Positions 23,171-36,305 of a DNA stretch of 64,000 nt are shown here, one piece after another. Positions within the stretch are counted from its first letter, which is position 1. Each line of letters opens with the position of its first letter. The position numbers and the translations under genes were made by a program. The DNA comes from Lichina pygmaea (lineage: Eukaryota; Ascomycota; Lichinomycetes; Lichinales; Lichinaceae), in assembly GCA_963422465.1 (NCBI GenBank), contig OY730173.1:1984001-2048000 (forward strand), written 5' to 3'. The notes below the pieces were generated by a model. The model was given only the letters and a program-made list of their open reading frames with translations, searched no databases and was not told the DNA's origin.

Positions 23171-24735
23171 ACCCGATCCCCCGCTCAATCACAACCCCAA
23201 GTTCTCCGCGCCGCGCTGGACAGAACGCATACATATAAAACTTTCTGATTTTAGTCCCACCTCTCAGCCTACTTGTTTCCCTCGCTCTCTCCTTCCTGTA
23301 CTCTAAAAAAAGGTACGCTGTACGGGTAGGTGGAAGGATGTGCTGGAAAATGGGCGAGAGTTGGTTGTCCTACATGACATCGATGTTTACACTGATGCAT
23401 TCTCATGTTCATATGGACAGATGAACAGATGGACAGATAGAAAGACGGACGGATGTATTTACATCCCCACACTATTCTTGTCACACAGACATACAGATTG
23501 TGCTAGATCCAAGTACACATATGATAGATCAAAGTGCACATACCCAGTCTGATTGAATCGTCCGCTCTTGCACCGTGTCTTGCAAGGTACTGTGCTGCCT
23601 TGCAAAACACAGGAGATAGCAGTCTACTAAAAGCCGTCTCACGCGATCCTACGCAATCCGGTATTCCAAACTCCGCTTTGCCTGAACAGCTCAAGCAACA
23701 CAGCCAGCACGCCCAGTGGGCCCAACACGCCCAACAAGCCTAGCAGACATACTCCAACACGTACGAACGTACGTATATTCCGTGCGTTGCGTACATGCGA
23801 GCACTTGGAGAGTAGTGACCCGGCCCACGACGCTCCAAACGCCCAGGGAAGACAAGACGCCGGAGAGGACAGTCACGGGGATGAGCGAACATGTCAACAA
23901 GACCACCACCTGAGCTTCTTCTTCTTCTTTTGTGCCTGCTTGGTTTTTCTTCTTCTTATTCTGCTTGGCGTCGCAAACCTCTCCGGGCTCCCGGACCCCA
24001 ATCGATCGATCGATGCTTCTTGCTTGCGTGCGTCCGAAAAGGTGCCGCCACCACGGGGCGTGCCGTAGACACTGCTGCTTCTTCTGCAGCTGTTTGCTGC
24101 AAGGTGGCATGATGGCATGATGGGGTGGTGGGATGGTGGAGCGTGATCAAATACGTATGTACATACGTACGCAAGTCACTTCGTACAGCAGTACGGAGTA
24201 TATGTGGGGTTGGGAGCTTACTGTAAGGAGCCCTGGCGACAGGGGTGTGTAGTGTAAGAATGTGTGGCGTGCCAGAGGCGGAAGGGGGCTGAGAAAAGTT
24301 GGAAAAGTCGGCAGTTATCATCCTGGCCAGATAAGCAGCAGTGCGACAGACGAAAAGAAAGTAAAAAAGGAATGAGCAGGGCTGGTTGGCCCACAACCAC
24401 CCAATCAAGAATGTCCTTGTGTGGCGTGCTGTGCGGAGGATTGGTGGGCTGTGGGTGTCATGATTGTTTGGAGATGAACTGGCATCTGCAGTGTTACTAG
24501 GCCTCTCTCCGATCAAGTGACGAGAGAGATGATTGAGGGAAGAGGGCTTCTCCCTTCATCTCCCCCGACCTGCCAAGACACATAACGCCACCCTTCCACT
24601 TTCTGTCATGTCTTCCCTGCAGCCAGGATTCGCTCGGCGGGGATGGATGGGTACACATGTTTGGAGGGTGACGATGCCAATGACGAAGGGGCAACGAATA
24701 CGTACTCAACCCTCTAATGCCGAACAGGCGGCACT

Positions 24736-24829
24736 GTACCTTCGTACTACGCGCAGTGACTGGGTACACGCAGCACAGCACGCTCCCAGTGGCTCCGTAC
24801 GGCCATGGATTCGTCCCGTACGAAGGTAC
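24736..24829. repeat. Spaced 12-bp inverted repeat
   Basis: GTACCTTCGTAC (24736-24747) has its exact reverse complement at 24818-24829, about 70 nt away. Confidence 0.75.
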
Positions 24830-27800
24830 TGCGCAGGGACCGCCGGGCCGGGCTGATCTTCTGTGGGAGAGACATGCAGCTAAGCACGTCCGTGCTGTGG
24901 CAGCTCGTTCGATGTAATCATACTGATGTCCTCAGTACTCAGCTGAAGCTGAAGTCGGAAACGAAATGCAGAGCGACATGATGGGCAATCCTTTGGAAAA
25001 TTCCCGGATGTTAGCGAAATCTCTCCGGTGCCTCGAACTGCTGCTAGCCACTCGTGCCACTGTAACGAGGGAAGCAGTGCGTATGTACTCGTAGGAGGAG
25101 GTAGCAGCGTTTCCAAGACACGCTGCTACTGACGTTATTCGTCCGTGCCGTTTGCAAGGAAGCTTGCAGAGTTCCTTGCTCCGCCTCCGGCCTCGCCGGA
25201 TTGCCTCACGGTGGGGTTCATGCTGAGACCAGGACATGGAAAGGTTCCCTCGTCAGCTAGCTTGGTGAGCTAGACCTGGCTGGCCCTTCATCTTTCTCGC
25301 CTGACGCGAGCTAGCCGGGTTTGCCCGGACGTGCTAGCGGGGCGCCGCCGAGACGGGATGGACGGACAGGCCTCTTTGTTCTCGCCCCCTCCTTGACGCT
25401 CGTCGCCGTCATTCTTGAAGGTTAGCAACCGTGGTTGTCGGTGGTGTCAGCGGTCGGCGAGCGAGCCGCATCAAAGATCAAGATCCCTGCACCGCAGGGA
25501 TGGAATGGAATGCATGAGAAAGACACAGAGACATTGCGACTGGTGGAGTGGAGCCGCTGTGGAGTGGAGCCACTGCCCTTTTGTCGGCAAGACACCTTTC
25601 AGAGCTGCGCTCGATAGACCCGGAGACTTTCGGACCCAGCCATCTTCTCGCGAGCCACCTCGGCGGGGCTCGAGAGTCGAGAGAGAGCCAGGATCACGCC
25701 CAAAAAAGCCGGTTGCTTTTTTCCCTCGCTCATGCGTCGGTCATGTTCCCATACAGTATCCTTACGTACTTACGTACGTAATGTACCGTCACGCTATCTC
25801 CGTCCGATGGATCATCTTGGGACTTGGACGGTCGACCTCCAACCCAGAAATCACATCCCCCCTATCCTCCACATGTGGGGGCAGGGGGCGAGACTTCAAT
25901 AGCGTGACGGCTTCAATCCGGGGAATGGAGTTACTCACCGTGTCACCCAATCCGCCAAGAGCGGCGGGCCTCCCATCTATCGATATCATCATCATGCGCC
26001 ATCGGGCTGTTCCACTTAGGTCCAACACGATCATCCGTCATGGACCATCCCGGTAAAACATCCTAGTAACGAGCTGTATGTGTCAGCCATCCTTCCGTGG
26101 CAGTGTCTGAGTGTGCCTTCGACCAGGAAAACGGCTTATCCATGACCCTTGAATTGACCTCCACCGGCCTCGGCCTTTTGGAGGCCGGCGATACAATTCA
26201 CTCAAAAGCACGTCCGGACTGTGTAGCAACTCGTATAGTTGTGGCTGGGACATCCATACGGAAGTACGTAAGTAATCTTTGCCATATCCATCGGCCGTCT
26301 TGGACTCGCTGTAAGGAGTAGGCACTGCAGCGTCGACGCTCAAAACCAAAAGGCGACAACGCACAGCTGGTCGTTAGAGGACAATCGCTTGACTGGAGTC
26401 GTGTCGAGCCCCGTTCGTCTCGGCCCTCGAACAGGCGCAGGCGGGTTTTCGAGACGATGAGAACCCCGGTGACGGGTCAGACTTAACAGCGGATCAAGCG
26501 TCTGTGCCCGTCCGGCACACGGCGCGTACTCGTATGTACGTACTGTACATACGTACATGCGTATGTACTCCGCACGTACGGAAGTACTGGTGCCGTCCGT
26601 ACGAGGTAGCCTTCCAACAAATGCAACCCCAAACTCGTCAAGACAAGAGACTTGGTCGAGTCCGCAGAAGCCTTCCCTCCACTCTGGCTCGAGAGTCGAC
26701 ACGTTCGTCCTCGTTCTCTGTCGCCAAGCCAGCCGAAGTTCGGACCGCAACACCCGTCACAACCCTGTCGAGAACCCTGTCGAGACCAGCACAGTAGACT
26801 TCGACGCTCTTCAACCTACTTCCTCGTCTTGCAGCACGTTACGCTCGTAAGTCCTTTCTTCGATGTCCAAGCTCCGGCGCGGCTTGGACGGGGGCGGTTT
26901 GAGAGATGATTCCGCTCGACCCTGGCAATCCCCCTGCTTGCTTTTTCGACCGGCCGCGACCGGGGCTCGACAGGGATGTTGCGGTCCGGCAAATCCCCAT
27001 GGAAAAAGGCCTCGTATCGGTCGACAGGGAAGCTCTCGATTCCAGAATCGTTCCTTGCAGTAACCTAATCCGGCGGCAAAGGAAGCATGGGCGAGGGTGA
27101 GCTCACCCTCCGCCGCGCCGTGGACGCCTCGGACGCCTGCACGCGCCCCCGTCAGATGCGGTTGCGGTTGCGGTTGCTGATCCCACATTTCGATCGTCCC
27201 GGCAGGTCACATTCGAACCTGGAGCTCTTCCTGACGTTGCTGTTTCAGACGCCCGACCTTCTTTTTGCCGGCGTAGCGTTCTTTGCGCCTTTTCTCGCCC
27301 GGCCATCCTGACGTGGAACGGATGAGGATCTCTCGGCAGGTCCTGCCAGAGCGTCTTCTTTGGGGTGCGTGCGTCTGCGTGTGGATGGGTGGTACGTGTG
27401 ATTATCTGCGCGAGATCTGGCTTCAAAAGTCCCTCACACCACCACTTGACCGGGTCGAGGTGAGGTGCAGGTCGTCTACGGAAGTATGTACGCTTGCGGT
27501 ACTGTAGGCGGTGGTTTGGCTCCATCGAATCCCAGTCGTGATCCCATAGTCATCATGGCGCGCATAGCCGACGAGGCCCAATCGCCTTCCAGAGTTCGAA
27601 AATGGTCCAGCTTGGTGTCGAGATGCTGCACAAGCTGAGACACACATGCAACGCAAGCATGAGGTGAGTGGCGTCGGTGTCGGCCGGGCTCGCGGACGCA
27701 CGCTTCTCCTCTGCGTTCATGGTTTCCAACCTAGTCGAGTGACGACTGTGACCGTACGGATTGCCCTGCACTTGGAGAGGAACCAAGATGGCGTGTCGCA

Positions 27801-30800
27801 CATCCACCCGTTGCCGTCAGGGCCCACGACGGCCACAGCACTTGTAGTACGTTCTCCTCCAAGGACGTATCCGCTGTACTGCGTGCGTGGTGCGGAAGTA
27901 CGTGCCTTATCTTCGTTGGTCGTTCTTCGGCTCGATTCCGCCGCTAGCGCTGTCTCAGCCTCGGCGAGTAAGAGTGCGGCGGAGGCAATCGGCCTGACGA
28001 CGGATCCGTTGTGTGTGCGGGGGCGGTTTGTCTTCATGGGCGTCGATGTGAGTCCGATGTTGCTGGTGGGCTGCTGAGTATCGGCCAGTTATGGTTGTGA
28101 GATCATCAAGAGTAGGAGAGCGAAAGACTAAGGTGAGAATCGCGTATCAGCTGGGTGGGTCCGGCTGCGTTTCGAATCCGCTCTCCAATCTCTGATATCA
28201 AGGTACGGTCTCGCTCGGCTGGGCATTCCCGCCGTCGCCGTGGCCGCCTTCGCTTTCGCAAGGCCCTGTCACCTCGAGCCGCCGTCTCACGATGACGGTC
28301 AAAGCGACGTGGGCGCGCCAGCGCATCTCGCCATCTCCCTCCCGGAGCCGAAAATGTCGCCCTCAAGCCGAACGAGAGATCTGGCATGCCCTTGGCTGCT
28401 AGCGAGCCCTTGTCGTCCCCAACCTTGACGTGTGGCTCAGAGCGGTCCCGTAAAGTAAGGTGCGATGGGGGGGAGCGGCGGCGAGGAAAAACAAACGACT
28501 CCGATATGTGCTTCGGACAGCTGCAAAGCTGGTCAACGGCCGTCGGTGAGCGCATATGCCACCCAATTCCAGGTGAGCTAACGACCGTGCCAGAGAGTGT
28601 CAGAGGACCTGGTTTTCCCACCTGCGCGATTTTATCTTTCCATGCTTACTTTTCGTTTTGGGTTCTACCGAGCGTCCAGAAGGCTGCTGCATCGAGGAAA
28701 GACACTCGATCCAGCCTCCTTCGTTTCCAGTCCAACCAGCGTCGATGAACGCTGAGCCACTCCCGGCTTTCTGAAAGGATGAAGTGTGGATGTGAGTTCG
28801 TGAAGCAGCGCACCAGCCATCATCTTCCTTTTTTGCCTTTCACCCTACTACAGTATAGTGGCGCTTGTATGGTGAAGGGCTAGCGTCGTCTGACCCGACG
28901 GCGGCGCCTGCACCCCCGCCATACCTGATGTGACCAGCGTTTGCGGCCGCCCAAACTGAGGTCTGAGGTCTGAAGTCTGCTCGCGACCGGACTCCAGCTT
29001 AGGCGCCAACTCGCCCACCCAGACCTAAACGTTGGCTCCTCTGGACACTTTCTCCGAAGCGGGTTTTCTTATTGCCGTTCGCACATAGGGAAGTACAAGT
29101 ACGTACGTACTTGCAGCACGATCGTCTGCGGGGAAGACTTCGACGGAAATCTTCCAGAAGAGACGGGCCGGCATGATCGAGATCGACGCTGCTGCCTTTG
29201 CCGGTCTCCGACGTGCTTCCGTCGATGGTCGTTCCTCTCCTTCCTGACGCCGCAACTCTTCTCAGAAGGGTTCGTTTGGGGTCACAGGCCATACCATCTC
29301 CATCTGGTGTCGTCGACACTGCCTCCGCAACGTCCTCGTACGTGACAGCATAGAACGACCCTCGAGTATCCATACGGGTTGAGGACGGTCCGGAGGATGG
29401 AGCGAGGAGGGGAGGAGAGGAAAAGAGAGGACGAGACGAGAGCTCAAATGCTCGTACTGGGGCCTTTTAGGTAGGCACTGTAGGGTCCGCGTTGCGGCAT
29501 CATCGTTCTGGAGTACACGTCGTAGCTCGTACAGAGGAAGCATCATGGCCTCACCTGCCACGAAGCTGCCTCCCTTGGCGCCGAGCCATTTTATTATTTT
29601 TGCCTTTCCATATCATCAGTGCACGAACAGGGAGCTCGCGTCATAAAGACACGCGTGGACTGCCATGAGGATCAGACCGCGGTGGGGAAGGAAAAAGAAA
29701 GACGTTGCGTGAACATGGACGAGCATCGGCTCCAACAAAAGAAAGATAGAAAAGACGAACGTATCATCGCCGGGTGATGTACGCACGTACAGTAGTCCCT
29801 TCGCTCTCTTTTCCCAGCATTGTCGTGATTCAACGCGAAGAAGGCGGAGCAATTGGACAAAGTTGGTGTCGTTGACCAAATCCGAGGAACGAACCTCCTT
29901 TGTCCTCCTCGTCGTCGTCTCCGACTCGGCCTTTTATCCACGCTGGGTGGCCAAGAGAGACAATCAACCCATACGGAGCACGAAACATCGTTTCCTCCAC
30001 CGCCGTAACAGTGCGCTTCCTCCATCGTTTCCGGTCTCATATACTTTTGACGACTCTATCTCCCTCTCAGTCTCTTTTTCTCTCCCCATCTGCCTGCGTC
30101 AATAAAGCTTCCACGTCGTCGTCATTGTTATCATCATCCTCTTGTTCTTCTTCGCCTTCATCATCTTCGCCATCCGCCGTGTGCTTCCCACCACTGCGCC
30201 ATTTGGTGCATGTCTCTCCTCCGCGTTCGCTCCCCAGACATCCCGGCTCCTGCGCCATCGAGCAGAACCCTGCGCCTTGCTTAGAGTTTCGCTGTGGTGG
30301 GCGGAGAGTCCGGCTGGAAGCCACATCGAAGGACGGCTTAAAAAAGCCGATAGCGCCGCGTCCTCGACCCCGGTTCGTCCAATTGGTGTTTTTCCGCGTC
30401 TCTCCCGCGCGTGTTGCCCCCCCAAACTCGGACTGGACTCGATTGATCGGTGATCAACGACCCGACCTTTTTGAGTCGACCGGCAACCGCGCTCTCAATT
30501 CGTCGCGTCGAAACCTGGCAGTGAAGAAACCTAGAGGAGCAACGGCGGTGGCAGCAGCAGCGGACGAAGAAGAGGAAGCGGAAGTCGAGGTGCAAGCAGA
30601 GGCGGAAGACGGCGAGGCCTCTATCTCCGTTGGTTTCTCCTTCCGTTCTGGCAACGGCAGGTGAGTTGGGAAATTGAGAGGGCTACTTCTTGTCCTCTCA
30701 TCGAAAAGTATTCAATCGAGCAATCACCCCTTCGCTATCCATTCATTCTATCGTATGTTAATCTCGTCTCCTCGGTGCATCTTGATTTCTGTGAGCAGTA

Positions 30801-32152
30801 CGTACGTGCTGCAGCAGGAGACCTGTCTCAGCTTGCCATCAGAATTGATATTTGTCAAAGCTGCTGCTGCTGTTGTTGTTGTTGTCGTTACTCCTGCAGG
30901 AGGGGCTGTCTCTGTGCATTGGTTAGCACCAGCACATTCTCCCTCCCACCCATGCACAAAGGAATTGACCAAGCTGGTGAGATTCCTGTCCCCACTTCCC
31001 TAATCCTCCCTCCTTTCCCTTTGCGTCTTGACTGTGCATGTGAGTGTCTTGTACGACCCTCAGGGCCTCCGTTGGATCCTACGCTTGTCATCGGCTCCAA
31101 TCCTGTCACAGACCAACATCAGCACCGTACTTGTCATTCTCATGGTGGTCACGATACTGCCCTGACTTTTACCTTCACCATCTCGATCGCCCAAGGTCAG
31201 CGTAGCGAAAAGGCTAGGTGCATACAATGACCGGGACCGGCGCCACTCAAAACTCACCGTCACCCACACGCAGATGATTCATCCTGTTGTGATATACCAT
31301 CCTCCTCTCTTCCCTCTAACTTTTCTCCCGCACAAGATCCCTTTTTTTTTTTATTCTTCAAATTTCGTTGTGAGGCTCGTGTCCATGTGATTTCCGTCCT
31401 TCCACATCCTGAAGCTAACGGCAGCCGCTCGACAGAAGTTCATCATATCCAACGGTGATCCAACCTACTCCGGCCACAGGCAATCCAAATTCTAGGGAAG
31501 AAAGAGAGACGAGCAAAGAGCAGCACCCAACGACGGTATCAAAGAAAATAATTCTCGCAACGTCGGACAGGACAGGTATGTGGCGTCCGCCTCCCGTCCT
31601 TTGATCGCCCTCCCGCTCTTAGTCTGTCGAGGTCGCTCGCTCGAGCTCACTGGTCCCTGAGCCCAACAGGAGCTTCGGTCGTGCTGCGAGCCCATCTCAT
31701 CAACGAGTCCACGCCCCGAGGACGGAAGAGTCCCAATTTCTCCAACTCGGCCCTCCTTTGCGGCTCGTCCAGAGCCGGTCCATCCTCCGTTGGTCGGCCC
31801 GAGAGCAACTCGCATCGCACGGGGATGCCGACTCGCTAAGCAAGCTTCCACGGCCAACAAGGGGTGGCATTGCCGACAACGATAGAAGAAGAGACGTCTC
31901 CATCACGTCCATCCGACCGCCAACAGCGTCATCGTCGTCCACATTATTCGACCTTAAAGGTCGTCTTTGTCATCCGCCGACACAGAAGCTTGGAATCTCG
32001 CGCGGCGACGACGGATTATCTTGGGGCAGCGAATAGCTGGGGCCGGCCTCGGATCTTGCTCGGCACCCGACAACCCAGGCGTCTACCACCACCGCCGCCA
32101 CCGCCATTCTCACCAAAACAACTCGTCGACCACCACTCGACCAGCAGCGGTA

Positions 32153-34799
32153 ATGGTCGATTACGATAGATTTGCTGTGGTTCAAGCTCAAGTGAACGCA
32201 GCGGATCCGACGACACTGGGCTACATGTCGCACTACCGGGGCTCTCCTCATTTCTCGCACCTCGACCAGCCCTCGTCGGCGCCGACGACTCCCTCGCCGC
32301 CCTATCCGCACTATGCCCAGCCCTTGCTCTCCAACGTGTCCCCACAGTCGGCGTCGCGGCAACCGACTTCGTACCCGTCGCCGTCCATGACCTCTTATCC
32401 CTATCCACCGTCGCAGCAACAGCAGCCCGTCGACCCATATCGGTCGCCGACCGCCTCGACCGTCTCGCTGCCGCCCATTCGCGTCATCGACCCTCGGAAT
32501 CCGACCGGCGTGCCTGCGCCCATGGGGTCGCCGATACCCGCCGGCATGGGCTCGCCCACGGCCATCTATGCTGTCCCCGGCGCGCCCCCGGGCTTGCCGC
32601 CGCCGCCTGCGCAAATGAACATCACCTCGTCTCCGCATCCGCATGGCATGCGCTACCCGTTACCCGCCCCGGACGGCCGATTGATGTCCGGCGGTCGGAT
32701 AAAGAAGGAGATCAAGCGACGCACGAAGACCGGCTGCCTCACGTGCCGGAGACGACGCATCAAGGTAAGCCTGTTCCGCGACGCCTGCTGCTCCATCACC
32801 GTCTCATCATTCATCTTTCTTGTCCCTTTCGGCCTCTGTCTTCTTTCACCGGGAACCTCGAGTACCAAGGCCCGGGCTTTCCGCCATCATTGACAGATGT
32901 CGTTCTGGAGAGACTGAAGCTGGACCTGCGACGTGTCGATGAAAGTGCTCGTTGTTCGTTTTCGCTGTTGCTGTTGCTGTTCGTTACCGGCATCGCCAGT
33001 TTTGTTTTTGTCTTCCGGGGCATCGATGTCTTGCTTTCTTTTGCTCCAAACGTCCCGCATTCGGTTGAAGTCGTGGCGATGCCGGCCTCGGTCAAAAGCG
33101 CGCTGTTTATGTTTCGTCCCTGGTTCAAGCGCTCGAGCCACGTTCGACAGGAAGCGAGGCCAGCCTTTCTCTGCCTGCTCGCTTCTCCCAATGTCTTCCC
33201 GCCTTGGCCTCGTCCTTTGTCCCTTCCTTTTGTTGCCTCCCGGTCAAGATCCAGCTCACGTCCTTCGGTTGTCCCTTGTGGAAGCATGCCCAGCTGACAA
33301 GTCTGTGTAGTGCGATGAAGCCCATCCGACGTGTCGAAACTGCGCCAAGAGCAAGCGCGAGTGTATGGGCTATGATCCCATCTTCAAGTCTCAGCCCGGC
33401 CCGGCCCCGATTCAACCGGCCCCGAGCTCAAGTCAACCCATGACGCCAACCATGACCACGCCAACGTCGACCTCGGCCCCCGGTGGGTTTACGTCGATGC
33501 CGGCGGGGTACGGTGCGGCGCCCGCCGGCGCCGGCTACGGGCCCAACGTCTCCGGCGGCGCCAGCTCGCCGGGCTCGTCGGTGGAGCCGTTCGAGTACAG
33601 CGCCGCCATCGACCCGGCGCTCGAGGTTGCCGGTGTCGTGCCGCCGCCGCTGCCAACGCCGTTGACGGCACCACCAACGGCCTACGACGCTCCGCACGCC
33701 TACCGCGCGAGCATGAAGAGAAGCTTGGACGAGACGAGCGCGTACCCGCAGGCGGTGTCGGAGCTTTCGCATCGAAGAGGTGACATCCCCGTCCCTTCAT
33801 GAGATCGCCGCCGGGCGAAGGCCTGAGAGCTGGGGCCTTTCTCCGCCTGTCGGGGTTACAAAGGAAGAGATGTATGTTGCTGTCCGCGAGGCTTACACGG
33901 CTCCTCCAGCAAAGAGTGTTAAAGTCGATGATCCTTTCGCCGCCGCCGTCCCACCTACGCCGACGTCGTCGACCGAGCTGCCGTCCCCCATCGGTCCCGC
34001 CGTTCTCGATGACATCCGCTCCATCTACCGCGACGCCTTCGGCCCCGCCATCGACGATTTCTTCGAGACCTCCTGGTACGCGACCAGAGGGCTTGCCAGG
34101 CTGCTGGCCGATCCGCGTCTCTGCTCTCGTTTCGCCACGTACTTGGAACGCTCGCGGCTCGGTTTCCCCGACGATCCTGCATCGCTCACCGGCACGCATA
34201 GCCTCGAGACGGCGCTGATCTGGTCCCTCATGGGGCTCTGTCGGGCCGCCGCCGCCGGAACCACGCTGGACCGGTCTTCGTCCTCGGCCGCCGAGCCTGC
34301 GGCCCCGCAAGGATCGGCATCGGCGCTGGGCCACGTGCCAGAGGAGGAAGGGCTCGTCGACGCGGTTCAGCGGTTCGACGTCCTCGAGCACCTCGTGTCC
34401 AGCCCCAGCGCAGCCGGACCTCCCACGGAGACCGGCTCTGCCTCGGCCGAGCCGACCGAGGGCGGCCCGGACGACTTCTGGGCTCTCGCCCGCCGCTTCG
34501 CCAGGCTGCCCGACAGAGAATCCAGCACGGCGAGAAGGGAGGTGCTTCGGTCGATGCGCATGGTGCTGGAGAACCGCGAGAACCGCGACATTGTCTACTC
34601 GATGGCCGTTGTGCGACAGCTGCGGTCCTCAGCCGTCAACTTCCCGGCCGACCTTCCCGAGCCGAGCGGCGACGACGAGCACGACCCTGCCACCCAGCTC
34701 TTCGTCGCCAAGACTTTCCTAGAGCGCGAGACGACCATGGGCGCTCACCGCGTCTTCCAACGACTGTGCGGCATGGTGGTGAGATCGTGGGCGGGGTAG
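32153..34799 (+). CDS. Zn2Cys6 (fungal binuclear cluster) transcription factor
   Basis: Three exons (32153-32764, 33311-33779, 33910-34799) give 656 residues. The protein is a nuclear DNA-binding regulator by family. The first ~180 residues are Pro/Ser/Tyr/Gln-rich. The zinc cluster is CX2CX6CX6CX2CX6C with cysteines at about 195, 198, 205, 212, 215 and 222 (CLTCRRRRIK, then CDEAHPTCRNCAKSKREC), preceded by a basic KKEIKRRTKTG. It is followed by GYDPIF, a Pro/Thr/Ala-rich linker, and a C-terminal ~300-residue helical region that looks like a fungal regulatory domain. Intron 1 (546 nt) falls exactly between the second and third cluster cysteines. Intron 2 (130 nt) joins HRR to AKSVKVDDPF. The Met was chosen because upstream sequence in the frame (to 31967) looks like non-coding leader. 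I cannot name the orthologue or target genes. Confidence 0.9.
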
Positions 34800-35722
34800 C
34801 GATGACGCAGACGATGACAGACAACGACGGCGACGTGACAGGTGATCAATTCGCACCGGCTTATACTCGACGCGGTTGGCGGCAAATCGATCTCTCCGAC
34901 GCGGACGGCCCACCGTCGAATCTACTGAGCTTCAGCGTTGCTCGGGTTTCGTTCAACATTTGGTGTTATTTGGGAATCTTTTTTCTTCTATCTTTTCTCG
35001 GAGATCACGCTTCTGCTGGAGTATTCATTCCTGTCATCATGGCTGATTTGCATTAGATTGGGAGTCCAAAATGTGTCATGTGCTGTCCGTTGGTGTCTCA
35101 TTATTGCTCTATCTTCTCATCGCGCTAGCGAGTCCTTTCCCGCGCAGGACCGACCGGTCGTTCTCATCCTCATACCCGTTCGTCGCATCGTTTGTGTTTC
35201 CCCGGCCCGTCGCAGAAGACGGCTCCACGGTCGTGATGCACGTGGCATGGACCACTTTGCTTTCGCGTTCCCTTGCCATCGCCTCTCTATCGAGCAGACG
35301 GGAGCCCGAATGCCTGGCGCTGTCTCCTTTTGTCTTTCCTGAGCACTTGTGGACGCGGCTGGCTCCGCCACCGGGCGTTATCATCCCTCGACATCTCGCC
35401 CATCCCACAACGCTTCCGCGTCCGCCCTTGCCTTTCTCTGCAGTCCTCGACCGCCGAATCCCTACCGGCTCCACCCCGAAGACTGTCTCCTACCGAACGG
35501 TCGGCCTTGATCCAGTCCATCCCCACAAAACGACTGGAGGACGTCACTTGCTCGTGGCGGCGGACACACGAGTCTGTGAAGAGGCAGACAGTCTCTCTGT
35601 TCGGATCATGGCAACACCAAAGAACATCTTCCTCTGCTCACACGCATCAGCGGGTTTCCCTTCCATCAGACCCTTCCATACCCCATTTCTTTGTCATGAA
35701 AAGCCACGCGCAGGTCGCCTAC

Positions 35723-35789
35723 TAGCCCTAGCTCTAGCCCTAGCCCTAGCTCTACTGCTACTGCTGCTACTACTACTACTACTACTGCT
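35723..35789. repeat. Imperfect GCCCTA hexamers running into a (CTA/CTG)n tract
   Basis: About five GCCCTA/GCTCTA units followed by about 13 CTA/CTG triplets. The hexamer resembles but is not the fungal telomere unit (CCCTAA). Confidence 0.8.
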
Positions 35790-36235
35790 TATTCCCATGT
35801 TTTCTTTCTCCGGGGGGAGAAGAAATCATCAATATCAAATTCCCAAAGGAGTGAACAACACTGGACGATGATGGATGTCGAACGATGGATGCTGAAAATG
35901 ACGATCACGACTGTTTTTTCTTTGGGTCTTCAGAACGCCTCTCTCCCTCTCCGGGGGCCAGTGGTCTTGCGTGGGGGCTTTGTCAGGCTATGCGATGTGG
36001 GAGGCTATGCGGTGCGGAGGGGCTATGTGATGTGATGTTGAAAGCTACGTGACGTGGAAGACACTTTGCTAGAAGACAGTTTTGCCCTGAAAGGCAATTT
36101 ACGAGTACGAAGGCCCATCGATGCTTCGGGCGATGACACAATGCCAGATCAAGGAGACGTACATACGTACAGTACGTTACCTGTACGGTGTATAACTACG
36201 GTGCTGGTTTCCCAACCACACCAGCCTCCCAATAC

Positions 36236-36305
36236 CTTCTCCCGATGCCTTCGCCCGATGCCTTCTCCCGATGCCTTCGCCCAACGCCTTCTCCCAATGC
36301 CTTCC
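36236..36305. repeat. 13-bp tandem repeat, about five copies
   Basis: The unit CTTCTCCCGATGC alternates with CTTCGCCCGATGC, with later copies changed to CCCAACGC and CCCAATGC. The regular alternation suggests a 26-bp higher-order unit. Confidence 0.85.

Larger units (their letters stand above)
22550..32152. other. 9.6 kb without a recognisable gene; probable long leader of the Zn2Cys6 gene at its right end
   Basis: I find no protein family on either strand in this stretch. Open frames are short, overlapping and repeat-driven. Contents: (CT)n at 22745-22773; an imperfect minisatellite at about 22990-23170; GTAC palindromes at 23758-23782, 24150-24175, 25760-25790 and 26529-26600; a 12-bp inverted repeat at 24736-24829. 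From about 30050 the sequence becomes CT-rich, as upstream of many fungal transcription starts, and carries plausible splice sites (a gtgagt at 30661 and several cag acceptors to 31570). I infer a long, perhaps spliced 5' leader for the downstream regulator, but cannot prove it. A non-coding RNA is another possibility. Confidence 0.45.

Noticed and set aside
30661-31230. 189-codon frame with a run of cysteines
   Set aside because: The Cys run comes from a TGC/TGT microsatellite; the region better fits a CT-rich leader upstream of the Zn2Cys6 gene.
22550-32152. A biosynthetic or defence gene cluster in the gene-empty region
   Set aside because: No synthase, transporter, oxidase or nuclease motif appears on either strand.
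35723-35760. Interstitial telomere repeat
   Set aside because: The unit is GCCCTA/GCTCTA, not CCCTAA, and it grades into a plain CTA triplet repeat.
35071-35871. 267-codon plus frame with a hydrophobic start
   Set aside because: It turns into low-complexity sequence over simple repeats, overlaps an open frame on the other strand, and lies in the 3' flank of the Zn2Cys6 gene.
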